A stretch of DNA of 64,000 nucleotides from Sphingomonas corticis (GCF_012035195.1 NZ_JAAVJH010000014.1:18766-82765), one strand, 5' to 3'; positions 8,981 to 18,640 are shown, counted from the stretch's first letter. The notes: a model not told the origin generated them from the sequence alone. Translations and numbers: made by a program.

Positions 8981-9555
8981 GGGTAGAGCAGCCCTTCGGT
9001 CCAGCCGTCGCCCGCCCGCGCGAACAGCCGCCGCTCGTGCAGGCGGTGGGCGCGGTCGGACCAGAATTCGATTCGGTCGGGCACGACGCGGTACCCGCCC
9101 CAGAACGGCGGCCGCGGCACCTCGCCCCCCTCGAAGCGCGCCTGCACCTCGGCGAAGCGCGCCTCGAACGTGGTACGCGCGTCGAGCGGGCGCGACTGGT
9201 CGGACGCCCAGGCGCCGAGCTGCGAATCGCGGCTGCGCGAGGCGAAATAGGCGTCGCTCTCCGCATCGCTCGCGCGCGCCACCGCACCCTCCACCCGCAC
9301 CTGGCGGCGCAGCGACTTCCAGTGGAAGAGCAGGGCAGCCTGCGCGTTGGCGGCGAGATCCGCGGCCTTGCGACCCTCGCGATTGGTGTAGAAGACGAAG
9401 CCGTCCGCGCCGTGCCCCTTCAGCAGGACCATGCGCACCGACGGGCGGCCCTCCGCATCGGCGGTGGCGAGCGCCATCGCGTTGGGATCATTGGGCTCCG
9501 CGGCGCGCGCTTGCGCGAACCAATCGTCGAACAGGGCGAAGGGATCGTCGGCCAT
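8977..9555 (-). CDS. pdxH: Pyridoxamine 5'-phosphate oxidase
   Basis: A 192-residue FMN enzyme that oxidises pyridoxine or pyridoxamine 5'-phosphate to pyridoxal phosphate, the last step of vitamin B6 synthesis and salvage. Family marks are RMVLLKGHGADGFVFYTN, the FMN-binding HWKSLRRQVRVEG, SRDSQLGAWAS and the C-terminal RLHERRLFAR. The length is typical. It is the first gene of a tight three-gene unit with a metal exporter and a PhzF-like protein; the pairing has no obvious biochemical logic and may only reflect shared transcription. Confidence 0.95.
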   Translation of the reverse strand: MADDPFALFDDWFAQARAAEPNDPNAMALATADAEGRPSVRMVLLKGHGADGFVFYTNREGRKAADLAANAQAALLFHWKSLRRQVRVEGAVARASDAESDAYFASRSRDSQLGAWASDQSRPLDARTTFEARFAEVQARFEGGEVPRPPFWGGYRVVPDRIEFWSDRAHRLHERRLFARAGDGWTEGLLYP

Positions 9556-9698
9556 CGGCGCCCTCTTACGCGAAAGCGGACGGCGTATCCATCCGGCGCG
9601 CGGCCCGGTGCTGGATCCGGCATGGGACGCGGCCGCGTTACCATTACCATGGCCGCAGGCCTCAACGAGGAGAACGGGCATAATCGTCTCTGCGAAAG

Positions 9699-9728
9699 TT
9701 GACCAATCATCAATTATAGCGCTATCAT
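9699..9728 (+). promoter_or_regulatory. Sigma-70-type promoter before the TonB-dependent receptor
   Basis: TTGACC (9699-9704) and TATCAT (9723-9728) are separated by 18 bp and lie about 65 bp before the receptor start. The surrounding 60 bp is unusually AT-rich for this genome. The -10 element lies within the palindrome annotated as an operator, as expected for repression. Confidence 0.6.
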
Positions 9729-9730
9729 TG
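9711..9730. promoter_or_regulatory. LacI-type operator palindrome
   Basis: CAATTATAGCGCTATCATTG is a 20-bp palindrome with a single mismatched pair (9715/9726) and the perfect core ATAGCGCTAT. LacI/GalR-family operators typically have a central CG step in such palindromes, and the Caulobacter xylose operator has a similar TTAGCGCTA core. It overlaps the -10 element of the receptor promoter. The repressor gene is not in the window. Confidence 0.6.
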
Positions 9731-9793
9731 CCTGACAGAAACGGACCCGCGTCGTCATACAGGCAGCCGGTCCGATCGGAGGAGGGGATAGTG

Positions 9794-12700
9794 ATGAAGG
9801 CCTCGACGACCATCCATTCGGCACGCGCGCTGATCGCGCTGCTGCTCGCTACCAGCGGCACCGCGGCGCTCGCCCAGACCACCCAGCCGACGCAGGGCGT
9901 GGCGCCCGGCACGACGGCGGACCAGCCTGCCGGCGAGGGGGCCGGGCAGACGCAGCCGACGCAGATCGATGCGGCCGGCGCCCCCGCCGAAGCCGCCGAT
10001 CCGTCCGCCACCGGCAACCAGGACATCGTCGTCACCGGCTATCGCGCCTCGCTGCAAAGTCAGACGAACGCGAAGCGCAATTCGGTCGGCTTCACCGACA
10101 CCATCTTCGCCGAGGATATCGGCAAGTTTCCCGATACGAACATCGCCGAATCGGTGAACCGCATTCCCGGCATCACCATCAGCCGCGAAGTGACGGGCGA
10201 GGGCGCGAACGTCGCGATCCGCGGCCTGGGCACCAATTTCACCCGCGTGCTGCTGAACGGCGCGCCCGTCGCCATCGCCTCGGTCCGGTCGATGCGCAGA
10301 GCACCAACCGCGAAGTCGACCTGGACCTGATCCCGACCGAGCTGTTCACCCAGCTGACCGTCAGCAAGTCGCCGGTGGCGAGCCAGGTGGAGGGAGGCGC
10401 CGCGGGCACCGTCAACCTGCGGTCGGCGCGGCCGTTCGACAATCCCAAGCCGTATATCAGCTACGGGCTGCAGGGGTCCAAGGTGTCGGGCGCCGACAAA
10501 TGGGGCTATCGCGGCTACGCGCTGGCCAGCGCCACGTTCGGCGACTTCGGCCTGCTGGTCGGCGGCGCCGCGGTGAAGAACCGCTTCCGCGTCGACGGCT
10601 ATGAGACGATCGGCTTCACCAATCCGAACCTGACCGCGGCGCAGAACAGCGCGGCGAACCGAAACGCGACGGGCGGCGGCAACTTCACCATCCCGTCGAC
10701 CGTCCCGGTGAACGCGGGCGCCGGCCTCGTCGCTGGGACGCCGATCGACCAGGCGTTCCTGCTCGCGCGCAATCCCGGCGCCACGATCACGCAGATCGAC
10801 AACGGCCTGCTCCCCCGCCTCAGCCGCCCGCGCACCGAAGTGGGTGAGCGGACGCGCTACAACGGCCTGGTCTCCGCCGAGTGGCGGCCGAGCGACGACT
10901 TTCACCTCTACGTCGACGGCTTCTACGCCAAGCGCGACACCGAGTTCACGCGCACCGCGATGAACTGGGCGGTGCGCAACGGCGCCGCGATCCCGCTGAA
11001 CACCACCTACGACCGCGAGGATTGCACCGCCGGCTGCACGGTGACGAGCGGCACCTACGCCAATTCGCAATTCTTCCTCGAGTACCGCCCCTACAAGGAC
11101 ACGCAGGATTATTGGGGCGTGAACCCCGGCGCGGACTTCGTGCTGAACGACTGGATCAAGGGCGACATCCAGGCGAACTATACGAAGAGCAATTTCCGCC
11201 GCGAGAGCCCGACCGTGCTGGTCATCACCCCGCCGAACGCCGGCGTGGTGGTCGATTACGTCAACGGCGGTGGCATTCCCGACGTGACGGCGAACATCGA
11301 TCTCAACAACCCCGCCAATTTCGGCTGGAACGGCGGCGGGCGCGTCAACCTGAACGGCGAGGAGCGCGAGACCGAGACGAAGGGCGTGCGCGGCAGCCTG
11401 CTGTTCGGCGACGCGGCCACCTTCAGCGTTCGCGTCGGCGCCGCTTATGACGACACGCGTCGCCGCATCACGCCGTTCGACAACACGCCGGCGTGGCAGA
11501 ACGCGATTTGCGGCAACAACCCCAGCGTGAACCTGCTGGCGCCCAACACCAACACCACGCCGTGCACCGGGCTGAACCAGCCGGGCACGCAGGTGCCGGG
11601 CGTCCCCTTCGCGCCGGGCTTCCCCGCCTATGCCGGCTACGGCACCAACGCCACCGCGGGCGGGCCGCCGATCGTCTACGCCGGCTCGCTGATCCCCACC
11701 GCGGCGGTGCCCAGCTTCCTGCTGCCGGGCAGCAACGGCTACGTCACCGTGGACTGGAACAAGTTCAAGGCCGCGACCAACTACGACGCGCTGCTTGCCG
11801 GCGCGCAGGAGACGGGCGCGGGCAGCAGCGGGGCCAGCGGCGGCCTGATCCGCGAGAAGGTGACGGGCACCTTCGTCGAGGGCAACGGCATCATCGACAT
11901 CGGCGACGACGACCGGCTGCGGCTGAACGGCGGCCTGCGCTACGTCCGGACCGAGCAGCTGGTCGGCGGGCGCGTCAGCGTGCCCGATCCGCGAAACGCC
12001 ACCATCGCCGACGGCGGGCGCTATCCCAATTTCCTCACCTTCCCGACGACGCGGACGCTGTACTCGAACTTCCTGCCGTCAGCGTCGCTCGCCTACGAAT
12101 TCGGCCGCAAGGCGGTGGCGCGCGCGTCGATCTCGCGCACCATGTCGCGGCCCGATCCCAACGCGCTGCTGCCGGGCGCCAGCTTCGTGCAGCCGTCGGC
12201 GGACATCGGCACGGTGGGCAACAACGAGCTCGACCCGTACATCTCCGACAACATCGACCTGGGGTTCGAATATTATACCGGGGGCGAGGGCGTGATCGCG
12301 TTCGCCGCATTCCGCAAGTCGATCACCGGCTTCACCGTGAACGGCGTGCGCAACGTGCCCTTCTCGTTCCTGGAGCCGTTCGGCATCAACATCGATTCGC
12401 TGACGCAGGCGCAGCGGGAGGCGCTGGCCGCGCGGGCGCAGCCGGGGCAGGCGCTGCGCGACGTGCAGATCCAGATCCAGCAGCAGGTCAATTCCGACGG
12501 CAAGCTGAAGGTGAACGGCCTGGAATTCCAGCTGACCCAGCCGCTCGACTTCGTGACGCGCTACATCGGCGTCACCGGCTTCGGCTTCCAGGGCAACCTG
12601 ACGCTGATCGACCAGCGCGGCGACGGCGCGGGTGCGCCGGCGACCGCGCTGGGCGTGGCGCCGACCACCTATACCGCGACCGGCTATTACGAGGGCAACG

Positions 12701-12999
12701 GCATCTCCGCCCGGTTGACCTACACCTTCAACGAAGGCTCGCAGGGCACGCTGCCGGGGCAGAACGGCCTCATCAACGGCGGCGGCGCGATCTTCGGGCG
12801 CGACTACGGCCAGCTCGACTTCTCCGGCAACGTCGACTTGGGCGCGATCCTGGGCAACGACCGGCTGCCGACGCTGGTCGTGAACGTCATCAACATCACC
12901 AAGGAAGCGCAGGGCAGCTACTTCCAGTTCGAGAACGCCACCTTCAACGAATACAATCCCGGCCGCACCGTCCTCGTCGGCATCCGCGGCCGCTTCTGA
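9794..12999 (+). pseudogene. TonB-dependent receptor (sugar-type), broken by a frameshift
   Basis: An outer-membrane ligand-gated receptor of the long Caulobacter/Xanthomonas class, about 1,068 residues if repaired. It starts at ATG 9794 behind GGAGGGG with a signal peptide ending LAQTTQ. A Pro/Gln/Thr linker, an IVVTGYR TonB-box-like segment and the plug (DTIFAEDIGKFPDTNIAES, GANVAIRGLGTNFTRVLLNG) follow. At about 10283 the frame breaks: the plug runs into a TGA at 10328-10330, while VDAQSTNREVDLDL and the whole barrel continue one base out of register to a terminal GRF at 12999. One missing base restores it. It may be a true pseudogene or a sequence error, as the rest is undamaged. Confidence 0.85.
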
Positions 13000-13019
13000 T
13001 CCCTTCCCCTCCCCCTCGC

Positions 13020-13057
13020 GGGGCGCGTGCGGACACACCCGCACGCGCCCCTTTTTT
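13020..13057 (+). terminator. Rho-independent terminator after the TonB receptor
   Basis: A perfect 13-bp stem (13020-13032 with 13039-13051) closes an ACACAC loop and is followed directly by six T (13052-13057). It separates the receptor gene from ku. Confidence 0.92.
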
Positions 13058-13120
13058 GTCGGCGGGAACCCCGGGGGGCCCGGCGGATTGAATCGCCCTC
13101 GCAACGAGGGTGCTAAATCC

Positions 13121-14005
13121 ATGGCCGCGCGCGCTTATTGGCAGGGGCAGATCAGGCTGGCGCTGGTGTCGATCCCGGTCGAGATCTACTCGGCCACCAA
13201 ATCGGGCGCGCAGGTCTCCTTCCACCAGATCCACGAACCGTCCGGCCAGCGCATCAAATACGAGAAGGTCGCGCCCGGCGTCGGCCCGGTCGATCCCGAC
13301 GAGATCATGAAGGGGTTCGAGGTCGAGAAGGGCGAGTACGTCCTGCTCGACCAGGACGAGATCGACGCGGTGAAGCTGGAATCGAAGAAGACGCTGGAGC
13401 TCACGCAGTTCGTCGACGCCAGCGACATCGATGTCCTCTATTACGAGAAGCCCTATTTCGTCGTGCCCGCCGACGACCTGGCCGAGGAAGCGTTCATCGT
13501 GCTGCGCGAGGCGTTGAAGCGCACGAAGAAGGTGGGGCTGGGCCAGCTGGCCATGCGCGGCCGCGAATATGTCGTCAGCCTGAAGCCGTGCGGGCGCGGC
13601 ATGGTGCTGGAGACGCTGCGCTACGCCGACGAGGTGAACAAGGCGCAGGGCTATTTCCGCGACATCGGCGATGCCAAGCCCGAGCCCGAGCTGCTGGAGC
13701 TGGCCGAGGCGCTGATCGAGAAGAAATCGGGCGCGTTCGATCCGCGCGAATTCCACGACCGCTACGTCGACGCGCTGAAGGACCTGATCGAGCGAAAGAA
13801 AAAGGCCAGGGGGCGCAAGATCATCGAGGACAAGGACGACGGCGGCGGCCGGTCGGGCAGCAACGTGGTCGACCTGATGGCGGCGCTGAAGAAGTCGATG
13901 GAGGGCAAGGCGGCGCCGGCGGCGGCGAAGAAGGCGCCGGCGAAGAAGCCAGCCGCCGCGGCCAAGGCGCCTGTCCGCAAGCCTGCGGCGAAGAAACGTG
14001 CCTAG
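13121..14005 (+). CDS. ku: Bacterial Ku protein (non-homologous end joining)
   Basis: A 294-residue protein that binds DNA double-strand ends as a homodimer and recruits LigD. The Ku core fills residues 1 to about 255: QIRLALVSIPVEIYSAT, YEKVAPGVGPVDPDEIMKGF, DIDVLYYEKPYFVVP and YVDALKDLIE. The tail (about 262-294) is a Lys/Ala/Pro-rich basic extension like those that aid DNA binding and LigD contact in other bacteria. The start at 13121 was chosen because the in-frame extension upstream is not conserved-looking. ligD follows 96 bp downstream, separated by a repeat element. Confidence 0.96.
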   Translation: MAARAYWQGQIRLALVSIPVEIYSATKSGAQVSFHQIHEPSGQRIKYEKVAPGVGPVDPDEIMKGFEVEKGEYVLLDQDEIDAVKLESKKTLELTQFVDASDIDVLYYEKPYFVVPADDLAEEAFIVLREALKRTKKVGLGQLAMRGREYVVSLKPCGRGMVLETLRYADEVNKAQGYFRDIGDAKPEPELLELAEALIEKKSGAFDPREFHDRYVDALKDLIERKKKARGRKIIEDKDDGGGRSGSNVVDLMAALKKSMEGKAAPAAAKKAPAKKPAAAAKAPVRKPAAKKRA

Positions 14006-14032
14006 CCACCCGTTGCTCCTTCCGTTCACCCT

Positions 14033-14088
14033 GAGCGAAGTCGAAGGGCACGCGCAACGCATGTGCTTGGACTACGCTCAGCACGAAC
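14033..14088. repeat. Intergenic inverted repeat, GAGCGAAGTCGAAG type (copy 1)
   Basis: A left arm reading CCCTGAGCGAAGTCGAAGG faces an imperfect right arm ending TACGCTCAGCACGAAC, and together they can form a hairpin. It fills the ku-ligD gap. Related units occur at 31688, 36922 and 48262. Confidence 0.75.
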
Positions 14089-14101
14089 CGAGGATCGGGT
14101 G

Positions 14102-16597
14102 ATGGCGGTGCAGGACCCCCTCGCCCGCTACAATGCCAAGCGCGACTTCACGAGGACCGCGGAACCCGCCGGTACGCTCGCGCCCGGTCACGGCAATTCC
14201 TTCATCGTGCAGAAGCACGACGCCACTCGCCTCCACTGGGACTTCCGGCTGGAGATAAACGGCGTGCTGAAGAGCTGGGCGGTCACGCGCGGCCCCAGCC
14301 TCGACCCCGCGGAAAAGCGGCTCGCCGTCCGCACGGAGGACCATCCGCTCTCCTACGCCACGTTCGAGGGCACGATCCCCAAGGGCGAATATGGCGGCGG
14401 GACCGTCATGCTGTGGGATCGCGGCACCTGGGCGCCGATCAAGGGCAAGAGCGCGAAGGACCTGGAAAAGGGGCACCTCCACTTCGTCCTCGACGGCGAG
14501 CGGATGAGGGGGGAGTGGCTGCTGATCCGCCTCAAGCCAAGGGCCAAGGAGAAGAACGAGAACTGGCTGCTGCGCAAGATCGACGACGCGGAGGCCGGCG
14601 GCACCGACGTGTTGGTCGAGACCGCGCTGACCTCCGTCGCGACCGGCCGAACGATGCAGGAGATCGCCGACAACATATCCTCCCCGGCACGGGGAGGGGG
14701 ACCAGCGAAGCTGGTGGAGGGGGCGGGCCGCAAACGGGTCCGTCGTGGCAAGCCCCCCTCCACCACGGCGCCTTCGCGCCGCGGTCCCCCTCCCCGTGCC
14801 GGGGAGGATATGCCAGCGTTCCAGTCGCCCCAGCTCTGTACCCTGGTCGACACCGTCCCCACCGGCACCGACTGGATCCACGAGGTGAAGTACGACGGCT
14901 ACCGCGCGCTCGTCGCGACCGGCGGCGGCAAGGCCCGGGTGCATACCCGCTCCGGCCTCGACTGGACCGACAAGTTCCGCGACATCGCGGCGGCGTGCGC
15001 CGGCCTGCCGCCGGCGCTGGTCGACGGGGAGATCGTCGCGTTCAAGGACGGACGCCCCGATTTCTCCACGCTGAAGGACGCGATCTCGAGCGCGGGCGAG
15101 ATGACGCTGTTCGCCTTCGACCTGCTGTCGCTGAACGGCGAGGACCTGACCGCCCTGCCCAATGTCGCGCGCAAGGAACGGCTGCGCGCCCTGATCGGCG
15201 ACGACCCGCGGCTCCAGTTCGCCGAGCATATCGCCGGCGCGGGCGAGCCATTGTTCGAGACGCTGTGCCGCGAAGGCTATGAGGGGATCGTCAGCAAGAA
15301 GGCGGACGCGCCGTACCGGGGGCGCCGGACGCAGGCATGGCTGAAGATCAAGTGCACGAGGCGGCAGGAGTTCGTGATCGTCGGCTGGACCCCATCGGAC
15401 AAGTCCCGCGGCTTCCGCTCGCTGCTGCTCGGCGTGCACGAGGGCGGCACGTTGCGCTACGCCGGGAAGGTCGGCACCGGCTTCTCGCAGGAGCTGATGA
15501 ACGAGCTGCGCGCGAAGCTGGACCGGATCGCGCGCAAGACGCCCACGGTGGACGCCCCCCGCGCCGCCGTGCGCGGCGCGCAGTGGGTATCACCGAAGCT
15601 GGTCGCGGAGATCGCCTTCACCGAGACGACGCCCGACGGCGTGCTGCGCCACCCCAGCTTCCTCGGGCTGCGCGGCGACAAGCCGGCGAAGGACGTGGTG
15701 GTGGAAAGGCCCGCTCCCCTTCCCGCCCCCGCCGCGCCGGCGGTGAAGGTGTCCAACCGCGACCGCGTGATCTTCCCGGAGAGCAAGGTCACCAAGGGCG
15801 ACCTCGCCGACCATTATGCCGCGGTGGCACCGGTCATGCTGCCCTGGGTCGCCGAGCGGCCGGTCAGCCTGGTCCGCTGCCCGCAGGGGCGCGCCAAGCA
15901 CTGCTTCTTCCAGAAGCACGACGCCGGGAGCTTCGGCGACGCGGTGCACCAGGTGCCGATCCGCGAGAAGGACGGCGGAACGGAGGATTACCTGTACGTC
16001 CGCGATACCGCCGGCCTGGTCGCCTGCGTGCAGATGGGCACGATCGAGTTCCATGGCTGGGGCAGCCGCGTCGACGCGCTGGAGAAGCCCGACCGGCTGG
16101 TGTTCGATCTCGATCCGGACGAAGGGCTGGACTTCGCCGACACGAAGAAGGCGGCAGAGCATCTGAAGAACCAGCTCGCCGAATTGGGCCTCGCCAGCTT
16201 TCCGTTGCTGTCGGGCGGCAAGGGCGTCCACGTCGTCGTGCCGCTGACGCCCGCTGCCCAATGGCCCGCGGTGAAGGACTTCGCCGACCGCTTCGCGCGC
16301 GCGCTGGCGGCGGCGGAGCCCGATCGGTTCGTGGCGGTGATGACCAAGGCCAAGCGCAAGGGCCGCATCTTCATCGACTGGCTGCGCAATCAGCGCGGCG
16401 CGACCGCGATCATGCCGTACAGCGCCCGCGCCCGCGCCGGCGCGCCGGTGGCCGCTCCCGTCAGCTGGACCGAGCTTCGCGACATGGACACCGCGGCGCG
16501 CTGGCACGTCGGCGATGCCGCGGAACTGCTGGAGCGCGCGTCGACGCGGGCGTTGCAGGGGTGGGGCGTGGCGGACCAGGTGCTGCCCGACCTGTAG
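14102..16597 (+). CDS. ligD: Multifunctional DNA ligase D (phosphoesterase-ligase-polymerase)
   Basis: An 831-residue end-joining enzyme with three domains. The 3'-phosphoesterase (about 1-185) has HDATRLHWDFRLE (His39, His45, Asp47). The ATP-dependent ligase (about 240-540) has the nucleotidyl lysine in EVKYDGYR (Lys263). The archaeo-eukaryotic-primase-type polymerase (about 560-831) has the catalytic pair in FDLDPDEGLDF. This is the phosphoesterase-ligase-polymerase order known from Pseudomonas. The start is ATG 14102. Unusually, residues about 191-237 between the first two domains are encoded by an inserted 139-bp palindromic element that keeps the frame open; it adds a Gly/Pro/Arg linker and should be tolerated. 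Confidence 0.96.
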   Translation: MAVQDPLARYNAKRDFTRTAEPAGTLAPGHGNSFIVQKHDATRLHWDFRLEINGVLKSWAVTRGPSLDPAEKRLAVRTEDHPLSYATFEGTIPKGEYGGGTVMLWDRGTWAPIKGKSAKDLEKGHLHFVLDGERMRGEWLLIRLKPRAKEKNENWLLRKIDDAEAGGTDVLVETALTSVATGRTMQEIADNISSPARGGGPAKLVEGAGRKRVRRGKPPSTTAPSRRGPPPRAGEDMPAFQSPQLCTLVDTVPTGTDWIHEVKYDGYRALVATGGGKARVHTRSGLDWTDKFRDIAAACAGLPPALVDGEIVAFKDGRPDFSTLKDAISSAGEMTLFAFDLLSLNGEDLTALPNVARKERLRALIGDDPRLQFAEHIAGAGEPLFETLCREGYEGIVSKKADAPYRGRRTQAWLKIKCTRRQEFVIVGWTPSDKSRGFRSLLLGVHEGGTLRYAGKVGTGFSQELMNELRAKLDRIARKTPTVDAPRAAVRGAQWVSPKLVAEIAFTETTPDGVLRHPSFLGLRGDKPAKDVVVERPAPLPAPAAPAVKVSNRDRVIFPESKVTKGDLADHYAAVAPVMLPWVAERPVSLVRCPQGRAKHCFFQKHDAGSFGDAVHQVPIREKDGGTEDYLYVRDTAGLVACVQMGTIEFHGWGSRVDALEKPDRLVFDLDPDEGLDFADTKKAAEHLKNQLAELGLASFPLLSGGKGVHVVVPLTPAAQWPAVKDFADRFARALAAAEPDRFVAVMTKAKRKGRIFIDWLRNQRGATAIMPYSARARAGAPVAAPVSWTELRDMDTAARWHVGDAAELLERASTRALQGWGVADQVLPDL
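14674..14812. repeat. 139-bp palindromic element inserted in-frame in ligD
   Basis: Perfect 27-bp terminal inverted repeats (14674-14700 and 14786-14812) bound an element whose ends are themselves small hairpins (CCTCCCCGGCACGGGGAGG). Inner arms with GGTGGAGGGGG and CCCCCTCCACC also pair. An element of the same design and size (138 bp) lies at 55381-55518, and a single end at 35145-35167. Inside ligD it is translated through without a stop. Confidence 0.9.
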
Positions 16598-16621
16598 GCC
16601 ATGGCCGGTGGCCCCCTCGGG

Positions 16622-16975
16622 TCAGTCCTCCACCAGCTTCATCAGTCGCCGTTCCACCGGCGCCAGCACGGGCGCCAGCTCGTGTCCCCGCTTCACCACC
16701 TGCCCGGCCTCGCCCACCAGCGCCCACATGCCCTGGCGCGCGCGCAGCGCGGGGCGCTTTTCGATGCGGAACTCGGGCCGCTCGGCGGCGCGGCGGAACG
16801 CGGCGAAGATCGCGGCGTCGCGGCCCAGCTCGATCGCATAGTCGCGCCAGTGGCCGGCCGCGACCATGCGGCCGTAGAGGTCGAGGATGCGGGTCAGCTC
16901 CGGTCGGTCGAAGCCGATCTGCGTGGGCGGCGCACCGGCACCGGGCGACCGCGGGGGAAAGGGGATGACGCCCAT
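16622..16975 (-). CDS. DUF2794 protein
   Basis: A 117-residue protein of the alphaproteobacterial family DUF2794. The pattern GFDRPELTRILDLYGRMVAAGHWRDYAIELGRDAAIF is followed by RIEKRPALRARQGMWALV and VKRGHELAPVLAPVERRL. The function is unknown. Its start overlaps the cysE stop by one base (TGATG), so it is coupled to cysteine synthesis genes in this genome, which is the only hint about its role. Confidence 0.9.
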   Translation of the reverse strand: MGVIPFPPRSPGAGAPPTQIGFDRPELTRILDLYGRMVAAGHWRDYAIELGRDAAIFAAFRRAAERPEFRIEKRPALRARQGMWALVGEAGQVVKRGHELAPVLAPVERRLMKLVED

Positions 16976-17673
16976 CAGGCCCGGTCGCGCTCCTCGCCCA
17001 GCCCGCGCCCGCCTTCGCCGCGTTCCGCCAGCAGCGCGTCGAGGCGGCGGCGCATCGCGTCCAGCTCGCACCGCAGGATCTCCACCTTCTGCGTGGCGGG
17101 ATCGAACATCTCGCTGCATGGCGTGCCGTAGGGGACGAAACGCGGCTCGGCGCGGGCGCCGTCCACCATCGTCGGGCGGGCGGGGATGCCGACCATCACC
17201 GCGCCCGCGGGCACGTCCTTCGTCACCACTGCATTGGCGCCGACGCGTGCGCGCGGCCCCACGGTAATGGGGCCGAGCACCTGCGCGCCCGAGCCGATGA
17301 TGGCACCGTCGGCGATCGTCGGGTGCCGCTTCCCCGCGACACCGTCGTCCGGACTGGTGCCGCCCAGCGTCACGCACTGGTAGATGGTCACGTCGTCGCC
17401 GATCTGCGCGGTCTCGCCGATCACGACGAAGCCGTGGTCGATGAAGAAGTTGCGGCCGATCGTGGCGCCGGGATGGATGTCGATCGCGGTCACGAACCGC
17501 GACCAGTGGTTCACGATCCGCGCCGCCAGGTACCAGCGGCGGCGATAGAGCGCGTGCGCGACGCGGTGATAGGCGAGCGCCCACACGCCGGGATAGGTCA
17601 GGATCTCCCACCGCGAATGCGGCGCCGGATCGCGGGCGCGGATCGAATCGAGATAGGTCAACAGTCGCGCCAT
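16975..17673 (-). CDS. cysE: Serine O-acetyltransferase
   Basis: A 232-residue hexapeptide-repeat acetyltransferase that converts serine and acetyl-CoA to O-acetylserine, the committed step of cysteine synthesis. The N-terminal helical part is short, as in EpsC/SrpH-like forms. The left-handed beta-helix starts at [18 protein letters not shown], with the active-site His in DHGFVVIGE, and runs through [19 protein letters not shown] and [17 protein letters not shown]. The tail after residue 185 is Arg-rich and helical, longer than in minimal forms. It is divergent from the exporter gene 140 bp away. Confidence 0.94.
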   Translation of the reverse strand: MARLLTYLDSIRARDPAPHSRWEILTYPGVWALAYHRVAHALYRRRWYLAARIVNHWSRFVTAIDIHPGATIGRNFFIDHGFVVIGETAQIGDDVTIYQCVTLGGTSPDDGVAGKRHPTIADGAIIGSGAQVLGPITVGPRARVGANAVVTKDVPAGAVMVGIPARPTMVDGARAEPRFVPYGTPCSEMFDPATQKVEILRCELDAMRRRLDALLAERGEGGRGLGEERDRA

Positions 17674-17813
17674 GCCGGTCCCCTTGCCGGCATGAAATAA
17701 GACACCGCGGCGACAAGTTCCATATCTGCGCTATCGACGACCGTCAGGCGAATTGCCTAGCGCTCCGGGGGAAATTCCGGAAACAACGACTCCGATCCGT
17801 CATTGGAGCCTGC

Positions 17814-18587
17814 ATGACGCCTCTCGCCGACATGGATTTCGCCGCCCTGCTGCCGTTCATCGCCGTCGGCTTCGGCGCGCAGCTGGTCGACGGGGCGTTG
17901 GGCATGGCCTTCGGCGTCATCTGCAACGTGCTGCTCGTCGCCGTCATCGGCCTGCCGCCTGCGCGCGCGTCGGCCAACGTCCATATCGTCGAGACCTTCA
18001 CGACCGCCGTGTCGGGCATCAGCCACGCGATCCACGGCAACATCGACCGGCGGCTGTTCCTGCGGCTGCTGATCCCCGGCATCATCGGCGGCGTCACCGG
18101 CGCGTACCTCATCACCAATGTCGATGCGGAAATGGTGAAGCCGTACGTCCTCGGCTACCTGGTAGCGGTGGGCGTGTACCTGCTGGTCCGCGGGGTGATG
18201 TTCCCGCCGCCGGAGCGGAAGAAGCCCAAGGTGGTCGAGCCGCTCGGTCTCGTCGGCGGGTTCCTCGATGCCGCGGGCGGGGGCGGCTGGGGACCAATCG
18301 TCACGTCCAACCTGCTGGTGCAGGGGGTGGAGCCGCGCCGCGTAGTCGGGACCGTCAGCGCGGTGGAATTCTTCCTGACCGCCACCGTCTCCGCCGCCTT
18401 CATCTATCACCTGGGCTGGAAGGACTTCGCCACCGCCACGGTCGGCCTGCTGATCGGCGGCGTGGCGGCAGCGCCGGTGGGCGCCATCGTCGCCAAGCGG
18501 GTGCCGACCAAGGTGCTGCTGGTGCTGGTCGGCGTGGTGCTGACGATCACCAGCACCTACGGCTTCGTTCGCGCCGTGCTGATGTAG
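17814..18587 (+). CDS. TauE/SafE-type sulfite or sulfonate exporter
   Basis: A 257-residue inner-membrane protein with about eight helices in two related halves, of the TSUP (TauE/SafE) family that moves small sulfur- or carbon-containing acids. The two Gly-rich signatures are visible: VGFGAQLVDGALGMAFGV early on and VGGFLDAAGGGGWGPIVTSN in the middle. It lies back to back with cysE and just before oxyR, so a role in sulfur handling during oxidative or cysteine stress is plausible but inferred only from position. Confidence 0.9.
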   Translation: MTPLADMDFAALLPFIAVGFGAQLVDGALGMAFGVICNVLLVAVIGLPPARASANVHIVETFTTAVSGISHAIHGNIDRRLFLRLLIPGIIGGVTGAYLITNVDAEMVKPYVLGYLVAVGVYLLVRGVMFPPPERKKPKVVEPLGLVGGFLDAAGGGGWGPIVTSNLLVQGVEPRRVVGTVSAVEFFLTATVSAAFIYHLGWKDFATATVGLLIGGVAAAPVGAIVAKRVPTKVLLVLVGVVLTITSTYGFVRAVLM

Positions 18588-18640
18588 GTGCATCGGCGGC
18601 GCGCATCGTCTATCCGCCGCGACGCGACGGAAGAGGACGA

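Noticed and set aside
7242..9287. A 681-residue fused frame covering the phzF-like gene and the antisense of its neighbours
   Set aside because: Only the last 264 residues match a family; the rest is an out-of-frame shadow of the CDF transporter and pdxH genes.
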